Of a stretch of 40,045 nt of DNA, positions 31,491 to 37,626 are shown one piece after another. The DNA comes from Fibrobacter sp. (GTDB lineage: Bacteria; Fibrobacterota; Fibrobacteria; Fibrobacterales; Fibrobacteraceae), in assembly GCF_017545445.1 (NCBI RefSeq), contig NZ_JAFWOM010000021.1:1-40045 (forward strand). The letters are read 5' to 3'. The notes under the pieces were generated by a model. It was not told the DNA's origin. It searched no databases and saw only the letters and a program-made list of their open reading frames with translations. The first letter of the stretch is position 1; each line of letters opens with the position of its first letter. Both the position numbers and the translations under genes were made by a program.

Positions 31491-32729
31491 CTACTCGTCC
31501 TTCCAAATTCCTTCAATACAGAACGGGATTAAGTCAAATAACTTTTCAACATTTTGACGACATTTGACAATGCACTCCGGATCTGGATCTTCTAGTACAT
31601 TTTTCGCCACAAAAAGTCGCCATTTAGGATCATTCATCATTTTATCATATTCATTTTTTGATAGAAAAAAATGAAAATCATTTCGGCTTGTCCCCTTAAC
31701 TTCTATATGAAGTTCTTTATCGTCTCTTGCTCTAAAAACAGTTAAATCCCACCCACAATTTTCATGTTCTACACTTGTAACAGTATATCCATTTTCCATA
31801 TAGTAACTAGATGCTATTTCGACAGCAATCTTTTCAATTTCTTTTTTCATCTCCGTTTCTGGAGGCGTATATTTAGAGACAAATGCAGAAATATCAGCAT
31901 CCGCATTTTCTTCTTTATCGTCAAAGCGTTTTGAGGATTCTTCATTTTCCGAGCCAGTTGAATTTTTAGCACCATCTACATCAGGAATATCCTCTGAATC
32001 ATTCTCAATTTCAAAAAAATCATCATCTAATTCATCTAAAGATTCTTCATTTTCTGATTCAGTTGATTCATAAGCTTCATTTAGTTTTTTGAACAAATTC
32101 TTCCACCCCTCGATTCCATCCTTATAAGCAGGCTTGAGGTTAGCATAAGAGAATGCAGCAACACCGGCTATGTTAGAAGAAACACCTCCTCCTTTTCGAG
32201 AAGAATCAATATACCAAGATTCCCTACAGCGACGAAATACGTTTTTAAGAACTTTAACTTTATTTTTATCAGCAACAGCAATACCTAAACGTTTCATAAA
32301 ACGAACAAAAATCTCAATAATCGTATTTTCAATTTCATCGGTATTAAGATTAAATCTTGTTCCATGCGTTATATTGCCTTGACGAACCACTCCATTATTC
32401 CTAATAGTATCTATAAGGTTTTCTTTCTGAGTTTTAAGACTAGCTTCAAGCTCCACCTTATTGAGAACAGAATCAGACTGATCCGTATGCCCATATGTAG
32501 TAACAAAACCAATATCAGAAGTTGTTCCCCATTTATTCGCATACTCGTAAGCAACGTTAATCATTTCATTAGCGATGGTTTCTGCTCTTTCTTTCAATTT
32601 TTTTAGACGTTCATCTGCATCAGAATTTTCAGATGATTTCTTAACTTTTTTTGCCACAGAACTATTTACAGCAATTTTTTTAACAGCTACAGCTTTCTTG
32701 GCTTTTGGGGGTTGAGACTTTTTCATCAT
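31491..32729 (-). CDS. DUF3883-like PD-(D/E)XK protein
   Basis: A 412-residue protein. The N-terminus (about 1-35) is Lys/Ala/Val-rich like histone H1 tails, then a helical domain (about 40-225) of unknown type, a Ser/Glu/Asp-rich acidic linker (about 225-285), and a C-terminal DUF3883-like domain: GWDLTVFRARDDKELHIEVKG with Asp328, Glu343 and Lys345 as the D-ExK catalytic triple, followed by NDFHFFLSKNEYDKMM. DUF3883 domains occur in restriction and anti-phage genes and have a nuclease-type fold. Two ATGs are possible at 32729 and 32726. Its AT-rich codons match the convergent operon, so both were probably gained together. The basic tail and acidic linker could hold the nuclease inactive, which is speculation. 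Confidence 0.75.
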   Translation of the reverse strand: MMKKSQPPKAKKAVAVKKIAVNSSVAKKVKKSSENSDADERLKKLKERAETIANEMINVAYEYANKWGTTSDIGFVTTYGHTDQSDSVLNKVELEASLKTQKENLIDTIRNNGVVRQGNITHGTRFNLNTDEIENTIIEIFVRFMKRLGIAVADKNKVKVLKNVFRRCRESWYIDSSRKGGGVSSNIAGVAAFSYANLKPAYKDGIEGWKNLFKKLNEAYESTESENEESLDELDDDFFEIENDSEDIPDVDGAKNSTGSENEESSKRFDDKEENADADISAFVSKYTPPETEMKKEIEKIAVEIASSYYMENGYTVTSVEHENCGWDLTVFRARDDKELHIEVKGTSRNDFHFFLSKNEYDKMMNDPKWRLFVAKNVLEDPDPECIVKCRQNVEKLFDLIPFCIEGIWKDE

Positions 32730-32824
32730 TTTTTTCCATCTTATAGGTATTTTCTTTTAAATTTATACACTTTTAATCAAAACAATCTCCGTTTTTACCA
32801 CAAAATGACACACAACACAAAAAT

Positions 32825-32917
32825 TCCAACGAATCGTTGGAGTTTTATGTGAACTCATGATTCCGCACCAAACTGGTGCATTAAAAAAGCAATTTGCATA
32901 TTTTGCAAATTGCTTTT
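32825..32917. repeat. Cluster of three palindromes incl. terminator
   Basis: TCCAACGA-A-TCGTTGGA (32825-32841), GCACCA-N3-TGGTGC (32865-32879) and a perfect 14-bp stem AAAAGCAATTTGCA / TGCAAATTGCTTTT around a 5-nt loop (32885-32917). The third is a bidirectional terminator and ends the AbiEi-like gene that is read leftward. Confidence 0.8.
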
Positions 32918-32994
32918 CACGTCACCCAATCTCCGTGCCCAAAGCTTAACCACGCGAGAGATGGCGAATCACTTCTGTATGACATCGCGAACCA

Positions 32995-33537
32995 TCAAAG
33001 CACCTCTAATTGCAAAGCCTGTTCAATCATCGCAGCTTTGGGGTACTTTTGAATATAATCCTGTATAAGTTGCAAGTCAAGGTCTTGAACTGCGAGCCTG
33101 TAATTCAACAAAATTTCTTTGTAGTAATCAAAAGGGAGGCTGTTTTTATTACGCAACAATTCCAATAGCAACCGTTCCCTATTATACATCGTTATTGAAG
33201 CTCCGTTATATTCCACCTGAACCGTCCCCAGATAAAGGATATCGCTGTTTTCAAATTTTTGAACAATCTGCGAATCTGTGATTTTCTTCGCCCCACGCCT
33301 GGTCGCCAAGTAACATTTTTCGGGAATAGAGTCCGTTAAACCGTAATAGTAAAACGCCGAGTTCAAAGTAAAAACGGCATGAGGATATTTCTTTGAAATA
33401 ACAGCCATTTCGGATTCATTCTTTTTGTCAGAATAAACTCCGCGATCAAGTCTAAAAAGGCGACCTTGGGCAATCGCCTTTTGCATAAGATACTTTGAGC
33501 CATATTTTTCCATGCACTGTTTCAAAGTCAATATCAT
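32995..33537 (-). CDS. Orphan AbiEi-like antitoxin/regulator
   Basis: A 180-residue protein of the AbiEi type, only distantly like the one at 24084-24752. Family order: a helix-turn-helix (TLKQCMEKYGSKYLMQKAIA), a loop GRLFRLDRGVYSDKKNESEM, then ISKKYPHAVFTLNSAFYYYGLTDSIPE and a C-terminal helical part with TMYNRERLLLELLRNKNSLP. Such proteins repress their own promoter and neutralise a nucleotidyltransferase toxin. Here no AbiEii-type gene follows: the downstream 60 bp lead directly to the terminator hairpin. It is therefore an orphan antitoxin or a solitary regulator. The promoter region to the right is very AT-rich. Confidence 0.75.
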   Translation of the reverse strand: MILTLKQCMEKYGSKYLMQKAIAQGRLFRLDRGVYSDKKNESEMAVISKKYPHAVFTLNSAFYYYGLTDSIPEKCYLATRRGAKKITDSQIVQKFENSDILYLGTVQVEYNGASITMYNRERLLLELLRNKNSLPFDYYKEILLNYRLAVQDLDLQLIQDYIQKYPKAAMIEQALQLEVL

Positions 33538-33621
33538 AAATTTTCCAAAAGTATTTAAAATTTATATTTTTACATACCTTTAGTAAAAATACATTTTTTC
33601 ACAGAAAAGGCAAGTCCATCT

Positions 33622-34293
33622 CTAAAACCTCAACTTATACCGCACTTCAAATTGCTCTGGGCGGAATCGGACAACGTCCTTGAAGCTGTATAGGCTTGCA
33701 TCGGTGTCGTAGAGCAACGCATCAAGTTCCCATGTCACGCCGCCTTCGACAAATTTGTCTATAAGCATCATCTGCTTCCAGGCTGGAACGTTGTATGTTT
33801 TGTGGCGTTCGTGTTGGTTTTCGTTTGTATTCGCAAGGATGTTGATGGAATCCCAATTGGCATACCAGAAGAGCAAATCGCTGATGTATTCGTGTTCGCC
33901 GGCGATGCTCCAATCGTTCGCAAGGCAAATTTCGGCTTCGAGTTCGTATTCCTTGTACCACTCGTGATTTTGTGCGACGAGACTAGCGATGTCCTTTTTC
34001 GTGGCATTGAAGGTGCGGTTGATTTCGTTGTTGAGTTCTCGGATACGCTGGTCGATTGTGATTAACTTTTTCATGTTTGCGAAAGTCCAGCGGAATTCCT
34101 CGTTCAGCTGATCCCGACGGTCGTTCAGAAATTCGGTGTGGATTTTTGTTTCGAACAGATCCTGTTCAAATCTGCGTTTGGGCATTTCTTCTTGCCACTG
34201 TTCAACGCAACCGCGTTTGCGGCCATTATCGAATACGCGATAGAATTTTTCGAGGATGTCCCACCGCGGTGCACGTGATAAAATTCTAGTCAT
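33622..34293 (-). CDS. Unknown protein, second gene of a pair
   Basis: A 223-residue protein I do not recognise. The first half is helical and charged, with a likely coiled-coil near residues 65-110 (DQRIRELNNEINRTFNATKK); the second half has many aromatic residues (HEYISDLLFWYANWDS; VTWELDALLYDTDASLY) and ends EQFEVRYKLRF, which looks like a beta strand. No signal peptide or membrane helix. Its ATG overlaps the stop of the preceding gene (ATGA), so the two are made together. Composition and codons resemble the host core more than the AT-rich block. Function unknown. Confidence 0.6.
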   Translation of the reverse strand: MTRILSRAPRWDILEKFYRVFDNGRKRGCVEQWQEEMPKRRFEQDLFETKIHTEFLNDRRDQLNEEFRWTFANMKKLITIDQRIRELNNEINRTFNATKKDIASLVAQNHEWYKEYELEAEICLANDWSIAGEHEYISDLLFWYANWDSINILANTNENQHERHKTYNVPAWKQMMLIDKFVEGGVTWELDALLYDTDASLYSFKDVVRFRPEQFEVRYKLRF

Positions 34294-34952
34294 CTTGGCT
34301 CCAGTTTTGTGTAGTCGGGAATCGGGAGGTCATAAGGTAAAATGCGACTATCATCATCGCCTCGGACTTCGTTGTTGAAAGCTCCGATGGAAAGCCGCCA
34401 ATTATTTGAGGGTTCAGCTTCATGCGGAGAATGTACCCCCGCTTTCAAAAACTTGACGAGCATCTTTTTCTCGTTTTCATCTAAGAACCAAACTGATTTG
34501 TTGTACGATGCACCTAGTTCATATTTAGGCTCCAAAAAAGAAATGCGAGCACACTTGGTCGCAAGCCCACGTCGCCAATGGTTGTACAAGACGAAATACG
34601 GCTTTTTAAAAGGGCCCGTATCAATGATGGCTCTAACACCAATATTCAAATCTCTGCTCCATGCACCGCTGCAAGAATTCATGTTGAATTCCGAAATTTG
34701 CAATTCACCCGCAGGCGAATAGATGTTGATTTGGCGTTCAGACTCATATTCCAAATCATCGTTCACCGGGAGGAACATGATGGAATAACTATAGACAGGG
34801 CAATAGAAATCGCCTTCCTCGACATACTCGCGCATAATTTTTTCGGCGGTGCGAAGTGATGTAAAAATACCCAGGTCATGAACGACTGTTTCGCGCCCCA
34901 AGCCGTTCGGCAGGATTGTCGCCGCCAATTGATAGATGTAACGTCCTCTCAT
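34290..34952 (-). CDS. Unknown protein, first gene of a pair
   Basis: A 220-residue protein I do not recognise. It reads as strands with short helices: GRYIYQLAATILPNGLG, TVVHDLGIFTSLRTAEKIMR (helix resembling a dodecin or DUF-type cap), YEVEEGDFYCPVYSYSIMF-like strand, and a C-terminal Pro-rich end. No signal peptide or membrane helix. GAGG precedes the ATG. It overlaps its partner by 4 bp, and its promoter (34989-35021) carries boxes shared with the AAA+ gene and with the 140-residue protein gene, which suggests joint control. Whether this pair is a toxin-antitoxin or defence module is open. Confidence 0.6.
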   Translation of the reverse strand: MRGRYIYQLAATILPNGLGRETVVHDLGIFTSLRTAEKIMREYVEEGDFYCPVYSYSIMFLPVNDDLEYESERQINIYSPAGELQISEFNMNSCSGAWSRDLNIGVRAIIDTGPFKKPYFVLYNHWRRGLATKCARISFLEPKYELGASYNKSVWFLDENEKKMLVKFLKAGVHSPHEAEPSNNWRLSIGAFNNEVRGDDDSRILPYDLPIPDYTKLEPR

Positions 34953-34988
34953 AAAGCCTCTTTTATGTTTTTCTCGTAAAATTGTTAT

Positions 34989-35022
34989 TCGCTAAAAATA
35001 CTATTTTACTGCGACAAATAAT
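34989..35022 (-). promoter_or_regulatory. Shared promoter/operator box of the unknown pair
   Basis: On the minus strand TGACA-N5-TGTCG leads into TTGTCG (35012-35017), a 17-bp spacer and TAGCGA (34989-34994). CATTATTTGTCGCAGTAAAA (35004-35023) is identical to 19690-19709, and the adjoining TTAGCGAA...AATTTTAC segment resembles 24877-24896. Confidence 0.55.
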
Positions 35023-35128
35023 GTCATATTTAGATTATTTTTGAAAAATTTTCCTTATCTCTTGACATTTGCTTCTGATGGGTTTATATTTTTCAGTGCA
35101 CATGCGTGTAGTTTCAAGACATCAGCGA

Positions 35129-35157
35129 GAGATTGCTTCGCTTCGCTCACAATGACA
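35129..35157. repeat. REP-like repeat fragment
   Basis: GAGATTGCTTCGCTTCGCTC followed by ACAATGACA matches a short repetitive sequence I have seen between genes in many bacterial genomes. It ends about 50 bp before the RhuM-PLD gene. Confidence 0.45.
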
Positions 35158-35167
35158 AAATGTAAAA

Positions 35168-35194
35168 CCCTGCTGTTTTTGCATGTCAGCAGGG
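35168..35194 (+). promoter_or_regulatory. Hairpin directly before the RhuM-PLD ribosome site
   Basis: CCCTGCTG (35168-35175) and CAGCAGGG (35187-35194) form a perfect 8-bp stem one base before the Shine-Dalgarno AAGGAG (35196-35201). It may modulate translation or be an operator. Confidence 0.5.
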
Positions 35195-35207
35195 GAAGGA
35201 GAAAAAG

Positions 35208-36110
35208 ATGAACAATCAACAGATTGCAGCTCACAGCAATGCCGATGACGAAAAGAACGAAATCATTGTATATCAGCCGGAAGGGGGCGAATTTCATATA
35301 GAAGTTCGCGTGGAACAGGATACGGTTTGGCTAACGCAGGCCCAGATGGCGGAACTGTTCGGAACAGACCGAACCTCCATCACAAGGCATATCAGGAATA
35401 TTTATCAAACCAAAGAATTGGAAGAATATTCAACCTGTGCAAAAATTGCACAAGTTCGAACAGAAGGCGGAAGAAAAATTTCACGAACGATTCCTTTCTA
35501 CAACCTTGATATGATAATTTCCGTAGGCTATCGGGTGAATTCGATTTGTGGTACTCAATTTCGCCGATGGGCAAACAAAATTCTCAAGGAGCACATGCTT
35601 AAAGGGTTCAGCGTGAACCAGCGTCTTATTTCTCATGAAAACAAGTTGGAAAATCTTGATTCACGCATGATAAATCTTGAAAAGCAAGTAGATTTTTTCG
35701 TGAAAGCAAACCTTCCGCCCAAAGAAGGCGTATTGCAAGCAAAAGCCTATTGGAGCGGTTATGAATTTGCGACACAACTAGTGCGTTCCGCCCAAAAAGA
35801 AATCATCATCATTGATCCATTTGCAGACGATACAGCCTTGTCGCTCATGTTCAAGCGAAATCCTGAAGTCAATGCAATCATCTATTCCGCTCGCATCAAC
35901 CAAACGATGAAAGCCGAATGCGAAAGGCTCAATCGACAATTGCCTCATGTAGAATTACGAAACATGCGTGAAGTCCACGACCGATTTATAATCATCGATG
36001 ACACAATCTATCATATTGGAGCATCTATCAAAGATTTGGGGAACTTGCTGACCGCATTTTCTGTATTACAGTTTATTACCAAAGAAGAACTGCTCAAAAT
36101 GGTGAGGTAA
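35208..36110 (+). CDS. RhuM-like protein fused to PLD-type domain
   Basis: A 300-residue protein. The N-terminal part is RhuM-like: VWLTQAQMAELFGTDRTSITRHIRN (40-64) is a helix-turn-helix, followed by RKISRTIPFYNLDMIISVGYRVNS and GTQFRRWANKILKEHML (115-131). A coiled-coil near 140-165 links to a C-terminal PLD-like domain: IIIDPFADDTALSLM, then VHDRFIIIDDTIYHIGASIKDLG (256-278) with His257 and a GAS-K loop in place of the usual HxK...GSxN. The Lys of HxK is Arg here, so activity is uncertain. RhuM genes are common beside toxin-antitoxin and restriction loci. Start is fixed by AAGGAG six bases upstream. A remnant of another RhuM gene follows. Confidence 0.75.
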   Translation: MNNQQIAAHSNADDEKNEIIVYQPEGGEFHIEVRVEQDTVWLTQAQMAELFGTDRTSITRHIRNIYQTKELEEYSTCAKIAQVRTEGGRKISRTIPFYNLDMIISVGYRVNSICGTQFRRWANKILKEHMLKGFSVNQRLISHENKLENLDSRMINLEKQVDFFVKANLPPKEGVLQAKAYWSGYEFATQLVRSAQKEIIIIDPFADDTALSLMFKRNPEVNAIIYSARINQTMKAECERLNRQLPHVELRNMREVHDRFIIIDDTIYHIGASIKDLGNLLTAFSVLQFITKEELLKMVR

Positions 36111-36224
36111 CAACAGCACCACATTGATAAAAGTCAATCACTAAAAACTCGAATGATGTATTTAGATTTAATTGATTTTGTGACCTAGCATTTACGCAGT
36201 TTTATAAAAATTACACGGATCGAC

Positions 36225-36256
36225 TTGACAGAGCCAAGCATCACAGTATATATTTG
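36225..36256 (+). promoter_or_regulatory. Strong promoter before RhuM remnant/WYL gene
   Basis: TTGACA (36225-36230), 18-bp spacer, TATATTTG (36249-36256), which fits both a sigma70 -10 and TAnnTTTG. It ends 6 bp before the remnant's ATG. It is the nearest promoter for the WYL regulator. Confidence 0.6.
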
Positions 36257-36262
36257 TGCAGT

Positions 36263-36494
36263 ATGAAGAACGAATTAGAAAACACTTTTCTGCTATACCA
36301 CGACAAAGACGGCAAAACAGATATTTCCGTGGATATAGAACTGCCCAAAGCGGCAACTATAAAGAAATTCTTTATAGTTCAACAGGATGGCAGAACATGA
36401 ATACAAGCTTTTCCGTCAAAAGGAATTGGCTAATTTGAAAAGCGATTTCGACTTGTTCTTGGAAGAGACGAAGAAGCTGTCAAACAAAATTTAG
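36263..36494 (+). pseudogene. RhuM gene remnant
   Basis: Two pieces of a RhuM-type protein remain. Frame 1 (36263-36400, 45 codons) reads MKNELENTFLLYHDKDGKTD, the usual RhuM start, and soon after ELPKAATIKKFFIVQQDG, a segment normally found dozens of residues later. Frame 2 (36387-36494, 35 codons) reads MAEHEYKLFRQKELANLKSD then FDLFLEETKKLSNK, the usual C-terminus. Two deletions and a frameshift explain this. A complete protein would have over 300 residues. The promoter is preserved and the WYL gene starts 9 bp after the last stop, so the remnant may survive as a leader of that gene. Confidence 0.7.
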
Positions 36495-36503
36495 AGGTTT
36501 ATT

Positions 36504-37523
36504 ATGCCAGAGATTACTCGTGGGGAACGCACTGTTCAGCTTTTTGCACACTTGATTTCGAATCCAGACAAAAGCTACTCCATCAGCGACTTGATGGAAG
36601 TGTTGCAGATTCCAAAGGGCGAACGCCGCAATGTGCAGCGAGACATGAGTTTTCTTGTGTCCATGAACAACGGGGCGTACATCCAGACGCATGGCAAGGG
36701 GCGTTCATTTGTCTATCAGTCCGCCATCAAGACGGCAGACCGACTGCTGTTTCCGGAATTTGAAAACACGATGTTGCACTTTGTATTCTTGCAGCGCATA
36801 GCAAATATCTACCCCGCGACAAGCGAACTGATTTCTACGTTGCTCGAAAAAATCAACAACGCATTGCCAGATAGCGAGCGAAAGGTTCTCAAGCAAGTTT
36901 CCGATACGCTGAACACCAAGATTCTCTTCATGGGGACGCCACCAAATTTCGAGGAAGACGCGAACGATAAACTCAAGACTATTTTGCGAGCGATTCATGA
37001 CCACCGCAAAATTCTAGTGGAGTACGCCTTCCCTGAAAAAACGGAAAAGAAAGTGCGCGTTCCGCTGATGATCATCATTTACCAAAACGAAATTTACATC
37101 GGTTGCGAGTCGCAAAGCAATCCGGGCAAGACGTACGTCCTCAAGTTCCGCCGCATCAAGAGCGTCGAACTCACCCAAGAAACGTTCCAGGAGAATCCTA
37201 AAGTTATCGAGACTCTCCGCAAGCGTGTCACGCTCGGCTCCGCCATTTTAGGCACGCAAGACCCGAAAGCCGAAGATGTAGAAATTATTTTCGCTCCAAG
37301 CGCTAGATTCTACCTCGACGAGAAGCCGTTCCACCGCTCGATGAAAGTCGAGGAACTGAAAAACGGCCAGTTACGCGTCACGATGAAGGTCGAGGCAAAC
37401 GAACTTTTATACCGCTGGGTGCTTTCGTACGCAGATTCTGCCGAAGTCCTCAAGCCTTATTCGCTCCGCAAACGCCTGCACGATTTTTCAAGCTTCCTAT
37501 ACAGCACTTATTACCAGAGATAA
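36504..37523 (+). CDS. WYL-domain transcriptional regulator
   Basis: A 339-residue regulator. Residues 1-70 are a winged helix (YSISDLMEVLQIPKGERRNVQ, RDMSFL); the middle (about 160-225) is the WYL ligand-binding domain (RKILVEYAFPEKTEKKVRVP; IIYQNEIYIGCE; YVLKFRRIKSVEL), and the end (about 235-335) is the WCX dimerisation part (DVEIIFAPSARFYLDE; LRVTMKVEANELLYRWVLSY). Regulators with this layout (for example BrxR and CapW) control anti-phage operons and sense nucleic-acid or nucleotide ligands. AGAGG precedes the ATG. It likely uses the promoter at 36225-36256 and could act on the dyad boxes within the island, which is inference. Confidence 0.85.
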   Translation: MPEITRGERTVQLFAHLISNPDKSYSISDLMEVLQIPKGERRNVQRDMSFLVSMNNGAYIQTHGKGRSFVYQSAIKTADRLLFPEFENTMLHFVFLQRIANIYPATSELISTLLEKINNALPDSERKVLKQVSDTLNTKILFMGTPPNFEEDANDKLKTILRAIHDHRKILVEYAFPEKTEKKVRVPLMIIIYQNEIYIGCESQSNPGKTYVLKFRRIKSVELTQETFQENPKVIETLRKRVTLGSAILGTQDPKAEDVEIIFAPSARFYLDEKPFHRSMKVEELKNGQLRVTMKVEANELLYRWVLSYADSAEVLKPYSLRKRLHDFSSFLYSTYYQR

Positions 37524-37595
37524 GCAATCCTACTTTTTGCCTAAAATTATCGTTTCCCCTTCCAAACCTCGTAAAAATTTCTAAACTTTAGTGGG

Positions 37596-37601
37596 TATAA
37601 T
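37596..37601 (+). promoter_or_regulatory. Probable -10 element of glgP
   Basis: A consensus TATAAT 25 bp before the glgP ATG; no good -35 hexamer at 17 bp. Downstream, ATAGG-T-CCTAT (37613-37623) is a small palindrome that overlaps the ribosome-binding site. Confidence 0.45.
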
Positions 37602-37626
37602 TTTAAAACCAGGATAGGTCCTATTT

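Noticed and set aside
27360..32729. DISARM or Dpd (7-deazaguanine) system
   Set aside because: PLD and helicase genes are shared in kind, but DUF1998, methyltransferase and deazaguanine-insertion genes are missing.
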